Positions 19,406 to 28,289 of a DNA stretch of 64,000 bases are shown here, piece after piece (the first letter of the stretch is position 1; every line of letters starts with the position of its first letter). Source of the stretch: Chloroflexota bacterium. Lineage in GTDB: Bacteria > Chloroflexota > Limnocylindria > Limnocylindrales > CSP1-4. The notes under the pieces were generated by a model that did no database searches, was not told the origin of the DNA, and saw nothing but the letters and a program-made list of their open reading frames with translations. The stretch covers positions 20,530 to 84,529 of the forward strand of contig JAFMJV010000008.1 of NCBI GenBank assembly GCA_017853275.1. The letters run 5' to 3'. Both the position numbers and the translations under genes were made by a program.

Positions 19406-21556
19406 GTGAGCCACCTGACGATCCCCACGATCCCCGCCCCGGGGCTCCGCCTCCCCCCGCCGCTGGCCGGTCTCGAGCGTCTCGCCACGAACCTCGCCTG
19501 GGCCTGGCACCCGGAGACCCGCGAGCTCTTCTCGCGCATCGACCGGGCCCTCTGGACGAAGCACCGCAACCCGGTGCGCGTCCTGCGCGTGGCCCGCGAC
19601 TGGTCCACGCTCCTGGACGATCCGGACTTCATGGTCCTCTACCGGACCGCGCTCGCCCGCTTCGATGCCTACATGGCGGCGGGTCACGACCACTGGTTCG
19701 AGCGGCACCACGGGAGCGACGTCAGCGGGCCGATCGCCTACTTCTGCGCCGAGTTCGGGCTCCACGAATCGCTCGGGATCTACTCCGGCGGCCTCGGGGT
19801 CCTCGCGGGCGACCACTGCAAGGCCGCCTCGGACATGGCGCTCCCGTTCGTGGGTGTCGGCCTCCTCTACCGACGCGGCTACTTCCGCCAGACGATCGAT
19901 GCGGACGGCCACCAGGAGCACGCCTACCCGGACCTGGACCCTGCGCGGCTGGGGATCCTGCGCGTCACCGGCGCGGATGGCGAGCCGCTCACGATCCCCC
20001 TGGAGCTCCCCGGCCGGACCCTCCACGTCGCGGTCTGGATGGTGAAGGTGGGACGGGTCCCGCTCCTCCTTCTCGATACGGACACCCCGCTGAACGAGGA
20101 CCGTGACCGGCCGATCACCCACATCCTCTACGTCCGCGGCCGCGAGATGCGGCTCCACCAGGAGCTCGTCCTCGGCGCGGGCGGCGTGCGTGCCCTGCGG
20201 GCGCTGGGGATCGCGCCCTCGGTCTGGCACCTCAACGAGGGCCACTCCGCGCTCATGCTCGTGGAGCGGGCGCGGGAGCACGTGGCGGCCGGGGCCACCC
20301 CGGAGGCGGCGCTCGCCCGGGTGAAGGCGGATGCCGTCTTCACGATCCATACCCCGGTCTCGGCGGGGAACGAGCGCTTCGACGCGGACCTCCTCCGCCG
20401 CGTGGCAGGACCGCTTCTGGCGGGGAGCGCGCTCCCCATCGAGCGGGTCCTGGAGCTCGGCCGCGGCGTGGACGGCGACCCCGCGCAGTTCGACATGACC
20501 GCCTTCTCGCTCCGGCTCAGCCATGGCGCGAACGCGGTGAGCCGGCTCCACGCGGAGACGGCGAACTCCACCTGGGGCGATCTGCCCGGCAAGCGGATCG
20601 GGGCCGTGACGAACGGCGTCCACGGCCCGACCTGGGTCGGCGCTCCGATGGCCGGGCTCCTCGCCGGGATCGGCGGGGACCTGGACCGGCTGGAGCACGA
20701 CGACCCCGCCGACCGCTTCTGGGAGCGCCTCGAGCGGATCTCGGACGAGAAGCTCTGGGAGCGCCACCTGGAGCAGAAGCTCCGCCTCGCGGAGCACGCC
20801 CGCCGCCGGCTGCGGAGCCAGCTCGCGCGTCACGGCGAGGCCCCGGACGAGCTCGGCCGGCTGGCGGAGGTCCTGGACCCCGGGATCCTCACGATCGGCT
20901 TCGCCCGGCGCTTCGCGACCTACAAGCGGGCGGGCCTCCTCTTCAGCGATGAGGAGCGCCTCGCGCGGATCCTGTGGAACGCGGAGCGGCCCGTCCAGAT
21001 CGTCTTCGCGGGGAAGGCGCACCCGGCGGACCGGCCGGGCCAGCGGGTGATCGAGGAGATCTTCGGGCGGACGCGCGCGGGCCGGCTGAAGGGCCGCGTC
21101 TTCATCCTCGAGGACTACGACATGCGCGAAGGCCGTTACCTCGTCCAGGGCGTGGATGTCTGGCTGAACAACCCGCGCCGGCCGCTCGAGGCCTCCGGGA
21201 CGAGCGGCATGAAGGCCGCCATGAACGGGGTGCCGAACTGCTCCGTCCTGGACGGCTGGTGGGACGAGGGCTGGCGCGGCGCGAACGGGTGGGCGATCGG
21301 CGGCCGCGAGCAGAACCCGGACGAGGGGGCCCAGGACTGGGCGGACGCCCAGTCGCTCTACCGGATCCTCGAGGAGGAGATCGTGCCGCGCTGGTACACG
21401 CGCGATGCGGACGGCCTGCCGCGCGCATGGATCGCCACGATGCGCGAGGCGATGCGCACCTCGCTCTGGGACTTCTCCACCACGCGGATGCTCGAGCAGT
21501 ACGTGGAGGAGCTCTACCTCCCGGCGGCCGCATCGGGAGCCGCAGCCGGCCGCTGA
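19406..21556 (+). CDS. glgP: Alpha-glucan (glycogen) phosphorylase, GT35, DUF3417-containing type
   Basis: PIAYFCAEFGLHESLGIYSGGLGVLAGDHCKAASDM, VWHLNEGHSA, FARRFATYKRA, EASGTSGMKAAMNGV. Confidence 0.95.
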   Translation: MSHLTIPTIPAPGLRLPPPLAGLERLATNLAWAWHPETRELFSRIDRALWTKHRNPVRVLRVARDWSTLLDDPDFMVLYRTALARFDAYMAAGHDHWFERHHGSDVSGPIAYFCAEFGLHESLGIYSGGLGVLAGDHCKAASDMALPFVGVGLLYRRGYFRQTIDADGHQEHAYPDLDPARLGILRVTGADGEPLTIPLELPGRTLHVAVWMVKVGRVPLLLLDTDTPLNEDRDRPITHILYVRGREMRLHQELVLGAGGVRALRALGIAPSVWHLNEGHSALMLVERAREHVAAGATPEAALARVKADAVFTIHTPVSAGNERFDADLLRRVAGPLLAGSALPIERVLELGRGVDGDPAQFDMTAFSLRLSHGANAVSRLHAETANSTWGDLPGKRIGAVTNGVHGPTWVGAPMAGLLAGIGGDLDRLEHDDPADRFWERLERISDEKLWERHLEQKLRLAEHARRRLRSQLARHGEAPDELGRLAEVLDPGILTIGFARRFATYKRAGLLFSDEERLARILWNAERPVQIVFAGKAHPADRPGQRVIEEIFGRTRAGRLKGRVFILEDYDMREGRYLVQGVDVWLNNPRRPLEASGTSGMKAAMNGVPNCSVLDGWWDEGWRGANGWAIGGREQNPDEGAQDWADAQSLYRILEEEIVPRWYTRDADGLPRAWIATMREAMRTSLWDFSTTRMLEQYVEELYLPAAASGAAAGR

Positions 21557-21572
21557 GGCCCGGCCGCGCCGG

Positions 21573-22439
21573 CTACTCCGGCGTCCCCAGGTAGCGCGCC
21601 CAGCCGAAGGCCTCCGCGAAGCCGAGCCGGGCGTAGGTCCGGCGGGCGGCCTCGTTCTCCTCCTCCACGGAGAGCCAGACGATCCGGTGTCCGGTCGCCA
21701 TCCCCGCGCGGGTGACGATCGTGGCAAGGAGCGTCCCGTAGCCCTGGCGCCGCCACGGCTCGCGCACGCCGAGCCCGTAGATCCCCGCGACCCCGGCGCC
21801 CGAGGAGAGGCGCGCGACCGCGATCGGCTCGTCGTGGAGCCGGACGACGAAGGCACGCAGGCCGCCCGCCGCGAGGGCCGCTGCGAGGGCCGCCCGGCGG
21901 GCCGGTGCCTCCACCTCCGGGAGGCCGAAGATCTCGCGCTCCACCGCCTCGTGGGTCTCCACGGAGCGGGGCTGGACGGCCTCGATGCGCATCGCCGGGT
22001 CGAGGTGGGGGATGACGGTCGCCCGGCCGACCCAGAGGACCGTCTCCCGATGGACGGCGCGCCAGCCGATCCGCTCCAGGGCGCTGCCGAGGCCGATCGG
22101 CCGGTCCAGGCGATCCGCCACGAGAAGGGTGGGCCAGGTCCCCCAGCGGCGGTAGAGCTGCACGACCTGGGCGAGCGACTGGCGCCACGCCTGCGGGGTC
22201 CAGCGGGGGAGCGCCGCGTAGTTCCCAGCCGGTCCGGCACCGTCGTGGCGGATGAGATGGACACCGAGCCGCGGGTCGTCCGTGATCGTCGCCCCGGCGT
22301 GGACCGGGAGGCTCGCCAGGTGGCGCAGGATCGCCACCAGCTCGTCCGGGGAGGGCGGGGCGACCTCCGGCTCCGCGTCCTCGCGTGGCCGGGCGGTCTC
22401 GGGGCGGCGCGCAGGGGTCTCGGGTCGGAGCTCGCTCAT
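21573..22439 (-). CDS. GNAT family N-acetyltransferase
   Basis: IYGLGVREPWRRQGYGTLLATIVTRAGMATGHRIVWLSVEEENEAARRTYARLGF. Confidence 0.88.
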   Translation of the reverse strand: MSELRPETPARRPETARPREDAEPEVAPPSPDELVAILRHLASLPVHAGATITDDPRLGVHLIRHDGAGPAGNYAALPRWTPQAWRQSLAQVVQLYRRWGTWPTLLVADRLDRPIGLGSALERIGWRAVHRETVLWVGRATVIPHLDPAMRIEAVQPRSVETHEAVEREIFGLPEVEAPARRAALAAALAAGGLRAFVVRLHDEPIAVARLSSGAGVAGIYGLGVREPWRRQGYGTLLATIVTRAGMATGHRIVWLSVEEENEAARRTYARLGFAEAFGWARYLGTPE

Positions 22440-22452
22440 CGGGACCGCGATG

Positions 22453-24948
22453 CTAGCAGGGAGCCGTGCGTGTCCCGGTCGTGGGCCCCGGGGCCGGGTC
22501 GAGCTCGATGAGCCGGACGGGCGCGGGGGCATCACGGCCATCGAGGACGAGGAAGCCGTCCCGCCCGTCTCCGTCCCGGTCCAGCGCGATGACCGAGTCG
22601 GCCCCCGCACCCGGCACCCCCGGGATCGCGATCGCCCGCGACCGAAGCCCGCACCCCCGGGAGAGGAAGAGGCGGTCCGGCGCATCACCGGACCCGCCGA
22701 CGATCGCGTAGAGATCGTCGGCGCCGTCCCCGTCCGCGTCTCCGGCCGCGAGCGCGATGGCATCCGGGACCCGGACCTGCCAGGCGAAGCGGAGACGCCC
22801 GTCCGCATCCGCGAGGGCGGTGCGCACGATGGCGCCGTCGGTCACGGCGAGGTCAGGCCGCCCGTCCCCGTCGAAGTCCCCGATCGCGGCCGAACGGGCG
22901 CGGAAGCCCCGGAAGGCGATCCCGGGGTCGGCCTCCACGAACCGGCCACCGGTGTTCATCGAGATCCGGATCCCCTGGTCGCCGGAGAAGAGGGAGTGCC
23001 GGCAGACCACGATGTCCGGCCGGCCGTCCCGGTCCAGGTCGGCGGTGAGGGCGCATCCCGCCCCCGTCCAGCCGTCCAGGCCGGCCCCCGGATCGCGCAC
23101 GAACCGCCCCGCGTCGTTGCGCAGGAAGCGCGAGAGGCTGGGGAGACCGTCGTAGCGGTCCCGCTCCGGGACGAGGTAGAGGTCGTCATCCCCGTCCCCG
23201 TCCGCGTCCAGCAGGAGCGCTCTCCGGCCGCGTGAGAGGGGATCGACGACCCCACGGGCGGCGGCCTCGTCCGTCACCGGGCCGGCTCCGAGGATGTCGG
23301 CCCACAGCTCGTCCGCACGGAGGCCGGTCCCCCGGAAGGCGCCCACGGTGCAGGCAAGGTCCAGGAGGGGATCCCCATCCACGTTCCCGGCCGCGCAGCC
23401 GTGGCGATCGGGCGCCGTGGTGGCAGCGTCGGCCGGCGCGGGGGCGAACCGCCCGCCCACGTTCCGGAAGACCCGGAGAGGCGCGGAATGGGTCCCGATC
23501 ACGAGGTCCGTCGCCCCATCGGAATCGAGGTCGGCCGCCACCGCTCCCCAGGTCCGGCTGACGACGTCCAGGCCCGCCTCCACCGCGCGATCGGCGAGGA
23601 TGCCGTGGCGCGTCCGCCAGGGCCCCCGGTCGAGCGGGTCGGCCGCCGGCGAGCCGGGGACGGGCGGGGCCTCGTCGTCCATCCCGCCCTCCGCCACCTC
23701 CGGCTCCGCGGCGCCCAGGGGGCGGCGGACCTCCTCCCGGGATCCGATCGGAGGGAAGGGGCGCCAGCCACCCGCTCCGCATCGGAGCCACGCCTGGAGC
23801 CCTCCAAAGGAGCGGCCGACGATCCAGGTCGTCCCGTCCGCGGCGGCCGCCCCCTGGGGGACGAAGGAGCGGGGGATCGCCTGGGGCGGGTGGAACCACG
23901 CCTCGCCGCGGCCGTCGGCGGTGAGCGTCACCCCGGCGAGGATGCCGCCCGCCTCCGGCGGGAGGACCGCACGGATGATCGTCGCGGCCCCGACCTCCCC
24001 CGGGTCGGACAGGGACGGCTCGCTCACGCGCTCCCCGGTGAGATCGAGGACGAGCGGAAGGTAGGCGTCGCCCCGGCGCACCATCCCGCCCGCCCGGAGC
24101 GCCCCGTCGTCGGCGCGTCCGATCGCAGCGAGGAGCGCCTCATCACCGAGATCGGGAAGGGTGAGACGGTGCCAGCCGGTGGGATCGCGCCGGACGATGA
24201 GCGGCCGGAGGATGCCGCCCTGATGCTCCCAGCCCACCGCGACCGGCCGGCCGACTGCGTCGCGGGCCAGCGCGAGCAACGCCCCGTCGCTCACCGGGAG
24301 CGGATAGCCGTCCGTACGGATCGTCTCGCGCACGAGCCCGGCGGGCGAGCCCCGCAGGAGGAGCGGCGCGTATCCCATGGCGGTCGTGATCGATCCGGCG
24401 ACGACGATCTCGTCACCTGCCACGGAGAGCGCGAGGGGGAGGACTCCGGCCGGGATCGACGGTGTCGCGATCGGCTCCCATCCATCGAGGAGGGTGAGCC
24501 GTCCGACCATCGCGACGATGCGGGCGCCGTTCCCCCACCCGGCGGTGATCGGGAGGCCATCCGGGCCGGCGGCGATCGCGGTCGTCATCCCGATCCCCCG
24601 GTCGGCCGCGCGATGGAGGTACCAGGCTCCGTCGCGGACCCGGGCGAGGACCGGGCGCAACAGGTTCCGGGTGACCCGGAAGCCGGTCAGATAGAGCGGG
24701 TCCCCGGGCAGGATCCCCATCGCGAGACCGGGGATCGCGATCGTGGGAGGGACCGGTCCGGCACAGGCCTCGGCGCTGCCGGCCGGGGCCGGCGAGGCGG
24801 CGGGGACGGCAGCACGCCCACCCACCCCGCCCACGAGCACGAGGAGAGCGAGGATCGCGAGCATCAGGCCGAGGGGAGCACGGGAGCGGGGCACGATGCG
24901 TGGAGGATGCCCGAACCGTCCGCAGCCCATCGGCGGCGGCCCCGCCAC
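22453..24948 (-). CDS. Secreted FG-GAP/VCBS repeat protein (paralog A)
   Basis: Repeated D-x-D-x-D-G motifs: VAADLDSDGATDLVIG, DADGDGDDDLYLV, TADLDRDGRPDIVVC, GDFDGDGRPDLAVT, GDADGDGADDLYAI. N-terminal TM segment. Confidence 0.87.
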   Translation of the reverse strand: MAGPPPMGCGRFGHPPRIVPRSRAPLGLMLAILALLVLVGGVGGRAAVPAASPAPAGSAEACAGPVPPTIAIPGLAMGILPGDPLYLTGFRVTRNLLRPVLARVRDGAWYLHRAADRGIGMTTAIAAGPDGLPITAGWGNGARIVAMVGRLTLLDGWEPIATPSIPAGVLPLALSVAGDEIVVAGSITTAMGYAPLLLRGSPAGLVRETIRTDGYPLPVSDGALLALARDAVGRPVAVGWEHQGGILRPLIVRRDPTGWHRLTLPDLGDEALLAAIGRADDGALRAGGMVRRGDAYLPLVLDLTGERVSEPSLSDPGEVGAATIIRAVLPPEAGGILAGVTLTADGRGEAWFHPPQAIPRSFVPQGAAAADGTTWIVGRSFGGLQAWLRCGAGGWRPFPPIGSREEVRRPLGAAEPEVAEGGMDDEAPPVPGSPAADPLDRGPWRTRHGILADRAVEAGLDVVSRTWGAVAADLDSDGATDLVIGTHSAPLRVFRNVGGRFAPAPADAATTAPDRHGCAAGNVDGDPLLDLACTVGAFRGTGLRADELWADILGAGPVTDEAAARGVVDPLSRGRRALLLDADGDGDDDLYLVPERDRYDGLPSLSRFLRNDAGRFVRDPGAGLDGWTGAGCALTADLDRDGRPDIVVCRHSLFSGDQGIRISMNTGGRFVEADPGIAFRGFRARSAAIGDFDGDGRPDLAVTDGAIVRTALADADGRLRFAWQVRVPDAIALAAGDADGDGADDLYAIVGGSGDAPDRLFLSRGCGLRSRAIAIPGVPGAGADSVIALDRDGDGRDGFLVLDGRDAPAPVRLIELDPAPGPTTGTRTAPC

Positions 24949-24960
24949 CGCCGGCGGTCC

Positions 24961-26184
24961 TCAGCCTGTCCCGCCGAGAAGACGCCGGATGAGGAGCGTG
25001 GCGGCGAGGCGGGGACGCAGATCCGCGTCGATCTCCGCGTGGCCGAGGAGGCGCGCGATCCGCTCCAGGCGATAGCCCACGGTCCGTGGGGCGACGCCGA
25101 GCGCCCGGGCGGTGGCCAGGATCGAGGACCCCGAGGCGAGCCAGGCATCGAGGGTCGCCACGAGCGCCTCCCCTCCACGGGACGCCGTGAGCAGCGGCCC
25201 GAGCCAGCGTTCCACCGCGGCGGCGGCAAGGATCGGGTCCGCCACGAGCGCCCGCTCCAGCGCCAGGTCCGCCACGGCGTGGATCTCGCCGGGTGGCCGC
25301 GCGCTCGGGAGGACCCGCGCGGCATCAAGCAGCGCGATCCATGCGTTGGGGAGCGCGTCGAGCGGCCCGGGGGGTGCGGCCACCGCCCACCACGCGCCGT
25401 CGGCGACGCCGAGCAGGGCAGCGGCGGCGGGTCCCGGCTCCCGCCACGGCCCCGCGATCACGAGGACCAGGTCCCCGTCCCGCACGCTGACCAGGTGCGG
25501 CCGGCGGGCGGGGTCGCGTGCGAGCCGCCGTCCGACCTCCTCTGCCTCCGGCCCCTCGTCCGCGAGCTCGCTCCGTCCACGCACCAGGACGAGGCCGTAG
25601 GGGAGGCGCGGGTCGAGCCCCACGAGCGTGGCGCGGCGCGCCCGTCGTGATTCCGCCACCGCTCCGGCAGCCGGGGCAAGGAGCTCGTCCAGGACCGCGC
25701 GTCGCGTCGCGCCGGCCCGCGCGGCGAGGGCGCGCTCCGCCCCGGTGTAGCCGTCCGCCAGCGCCGCGGCGACATCGTCCCCGACCCTCAGGAGGACCGA
25801 GCCGAGCTCGGCGAGGAGCTCGGGACCGGCGACCGGCGCGGCGCGCTTCGTCGCGCTCTCCGGTCCGGTGGCGTGCTCCCAGACGACCCAGGCGGTGGAG
25901 AGCCAGGCATCGAGCGGCTCCGCGAGCGGGCGCCCCGCGCGGGCTGCCGCGGCCCCGTCCGCGCGGAGGCGGAGCGCCTCGGCGGCCGGGACCCGTCCCC
26001 CGGGGCCGAGGATGCCGAGGAGCCGCGTCACCACCTCCCCGGGATCGAGGCCGGCCCCGGCCTCCCCGAGGTCGGCGGCCACCGCCCGGGCGATCTCCGG
26101 GATCCGGATCCGCAACGACGCGAGGAGCTCCTCCCATTCCTTGCCGATTTCCGGCAACGGATACACGTCCATCTCGTCCTCCAT
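24961..26184 (-). CDS. PucR/CdaR-type helix-turn-helix regulator
   Basis: C-terminal LGPLLTASRGGEALVATLDAWLASGSSILATARALGVAPRTVGYRLERIARLLG (PucR HTH_30). Confidence 0.85.
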   Translation of the reverse strand: MEDEMDVYPLPEIGKEWEELLASLRIRIPEIARAVAADLGEAGAGLDPGEVVTRLLGILGPGGRVPAAEALRLRADGAAAARAGRPLAEPLDAWLSTAWVVWEHATGPESATKRAAPVAGPELLAELGSVLLRVGDDVAAALADGYTGAERALAARAGATRRAVLDELLAPAAGAVAESRRARRATLVGLDPRLPYGLVLVRGRSELADEGPEAEEVGRRLARDPARRPHLVSVRDGDLVLVIAGPWREPGPAAAALLGVADGAWWAVAAPPGPLDALPNAWIALLDAARVLPSARPPGEIHAVADLALERALVADPILAAAAVERWLGPLLTASRGGEALVATLDAWLASGSSILATARALGVAPRTVGYRLERIARLLGHAEIDADLRPRLAATLLIRRLLGGTG

Positions 26185-26282
26185 CGGCGAACACCTGCCG
26201 TTCCCGTGAGGATACTCTGCCCCATGACGCCAGCGCGTCCCGGACGGCCGCCCGGCCCTCCGGCTCCGGACCTGATGGATCG

Positions 26283-27191
26283 ATGCACGGACTCGCCTTC
26301 GTCAACCAGCTGAAGACCTTCGTTCTTCTTGCGGCGCTCGGCGGTCTCCTCGTGGCGGTCGGCGGACTCGTCGGGGGCACCGGCGGGATGGTCCTCGCCC
26401 TCGGCTTCGCGATCGTCATGAACGTGGGCGTCTTCTGGTTCAGCGACCGCGTCGCCCTGCGGATGAACGGCGCCCGCCCCGTGGCTCCCGGCGAGCTCCC
26501 CGTCGTGGAGCGGATCGTCACCGAGCTCGCCCAGCGGGCCGCGATCCCGACGCCCACCCTCCACCTCATCGACCGTCCCGAGCCGAACGCCTTCGCCACC
26601 GGCCGCAGCCCGCGGCACGCGGCCGTCGCCGTCACCACCGGGATCCTCGGGGCGATGAGCGAGCGCGAGCTGCGCGGCGTCCTGGCCCACGAGATCTCGC
26701 ACATCACGAACCGGGACATGCTCGTGGGGACGGTGGCCGCCACGATCGGCGGCGCGATCTCCTTCCTCGGCAACATGGCGATGTGGTCCTCGTTCTTCGG
26801 CGGGGGGGACGACGAGGAGGGGGTGCCCGCGCCGGTCCTCCTCCTCGGTGCGATCCTCGCCCCGCTCGCGGCGACCCTCATCCAGCTCGCGGTCTCCCGC
26901 AGCCGCGAGTACGGCGCGGACCTCTCCGGCGCGCGCCTCACCGGCGACCCCGAGGGTCTCGCCTCGGCGCTCGAGCGCCTCGAGGCGGAGAGCGAGCGGC
27001 TCCGGGCCGAGCGGGGTGGCGGGCTCTTCGGGCGCCGGCGCCAGGAGCCCCAGCCGGTCCCGGCCGCGACCGCCCACCTCTACACGGTGAGCCCGCTCGC
27101 CGGCGGGGTCGGCACCCTCTTCTCCACTCACCCGCCGATCGCCGAGCGCGTGCGCCGGCTCCGGCTCCTTCGTTCCGGTCAGGAGGGCTGA
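26283..27191 (+). CDS. htpX: M48 zinc metalloprotease HtpX
   Basis: TM segments, LRGVLAHEISHITNRDMLVGTVAA (HExxH), SREYGADLSGARLTG. Confidence 0.94.
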   Translation: MHGLAFVNQLKTFVLLAALGGLLVAVGGLVGGTGGMVLALGFAIVMNVGVFWFSDRVALRMNGARPVAPGELPVVERIVTELAQRAAIPTPTLHLIDRPEPNAFATGRSPRHAAVAVTTGILGAMSERELRGVLAHEISHITNRDMLVGTVAATIGGAISFLGNMAMWSSFFGGGDDEEGVPAPVLLLGAILAPLAATLIQLAVSRSREYGADLSGARLTGDPEGLASALERLEAESERLRAERGGGLFGRRRQEPQPVPAATAHLYTVSPLAGGVGTLFSTHPPIAERVRRLRLLRSGQEG

Positions 27192-27225
27192 CCGGGAGCG
27201 ACCACCCCTCGCCTTCTCCCTCCCT

Positions 27226-27262
27226 GCGAGCGACCCCGGGATCCCGCCCCGGGGTCGCTCGC
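27226..27262. terminator. GC-rich inverted repeat between htpX and terC
   Basis: GCGAGCGACCCCGGG ... CCCCGGGGTCGCTCGC. Confidence 0.5.
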
Positions 27263-27308
27263 CACGCTCCTCTGCAGCGGGTAGCAAGGAGTCCCCACCA
27301 GGGCCACC

Positions 27309-28262
27309 ATGGACCTCATCTTCTGGGTCGGCTTCATCCTCTTCATCGGCGTCTTCCTCGCCCTCGACCTGGGCGTCTTCCATCGCAAGGCGCACATCGT
27401 GCCGCCCAAGGAGGCGCTCGCCTGGACGGTCGTCTGGGTGACGCTCGCGGTGATCTTCGGGATCGGCGTCCTCGCCTGGCGCGGGGCCGAGACGGGCATC
27501 GCCTGGTTCACCGGCTACGTCATCGAGTACTCCCTCTCCGTCGATAACGTCTTCGTCTTCGCGCTCGTCTTCGGTGCCTTCGCGGTCCCGCGCGAGCTCC
27601 AGCACCGGGTCCTCTTCTGGGGGGTCGTGGGCGCCCTCGTGCTGCGCTTCGTGATGATCCTCGCGGGCGCGGAGCTGATCGAGCGCTACCACTGGGTGAT
27701 CTACGCCTTCGGTGCCTTCCTCGTCTTCACCGGCGTGCGGATGGCCCTCTCGCGCGGCGGGCATGCCGAGCACCCGGAGGACAACATCCTCGTCCGGGTC
27801 GCGCGGAAGCGGCTGCGTGTCGTGCCCGAGTTCCACGGCCAGAAGTTCTTCATCCGGACGGCGGCCGGCCTCGCCGCCACGCCGCTCTTCCTCACGCTGA
27901 TCACCGTGGAGACGACGGACGTCATCTTCGCCGTCGATTCGATCCCCGCGATCTTCGCGGTGACGACCGATCCGTTCGTCGTCTTCACGAGCAACGCGTT
28001 CGCGATCCTCGGGCTGCGCTCCCTCTACTTCCTCCTGGCGGACGCGGCGGACCGCTTCCGCTACCTGAAGATGGGGCTCGCGGTCGTGCTCATCTTCGTG
28101 GGCGCGAAGATGCTCCTCAGCGACATCCTGAAGATCCCGCCGGTGATCTCGCTGGTGGTCATCATCGGGGTGCTCGCCGCATCCGTGGTCGCGTCCCTGA
28201 TGGCGGACCGGCGGGAGCGCGCCAACGGTGGGTTCGCCACGGAGGAGCTGGAGCAGGGCTGA
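27309..28262 (+). CDS. TerC family integral membrane protein
   Basis: Multiple TM helices; EYSLSVDNVFVFALVF, FVDSIPAIFAVT-like segment VIFAVDSIPAIFAVTTDPFVVFTSNAFAILGLRSLYFLLA. SD aaggag. Confidence 0.95.
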   Translation: MDLIFWVGFILFIGVFLALDLGVFHRKAHIVPPKEALAWTVVWVTLAVIFGIGVLAWRGAETGIAWFTGYVIEYSLSVDNVFVFALVFGAFAVPRELQHRVLFWGVVGALVLRFVMILAGAELIERYHWVIYAFGAFLVFTGVRMALSRGGHAEHPEDNILVRVARKRLRVVPEFHGQKFFIRTAAGLAATPLFLTLITVETTDVIFAVDSIPAIFAVTTDPFVVFTSNAFAILGLRSLYFLLADAADRFRYLKMGLAVVLIFVGAKMLLSDILKIPPVISLVVIIGVLAASVVASLMADRRERANGGFATEELEQG

Positions 28263-28263
28263 T

Positions 28264-28288
28264 CCGGCGGGGCGCTCGCCCCGTCCGG
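28264..28288. terminator. Short hairpin between convergent terC and the FG-GAP gene
   Basis: CCGGCGGGGCG-CTCG-CCCCGTCCGG-like stem in the intergenic gap. Confidence 0.4.
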
Positions 28289-28289
28289 C

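Noticed and set aside
19139-22264. 1041-aa minus-strand ORF
   Set aside because: Antisense to glgP with Arg/Pro/Asp-rich low-information sequence; glgP on the other strand has full family motifs.
23401-25650. 749-aa plus-strand ORF
   Set aside because: Antisense to FG-GAP paralog A and PucR; no recognisable domain.
27195-27308. yybP-ykoY (Mn2+) riboswitch upstream of terC
   Set aside because: TerC genes often have this riboswitch, but I could not find the conserved GGGGAGUAG/loop elements; only a GC-rich hairpin is evident. Infernal with RF00080 would decide.
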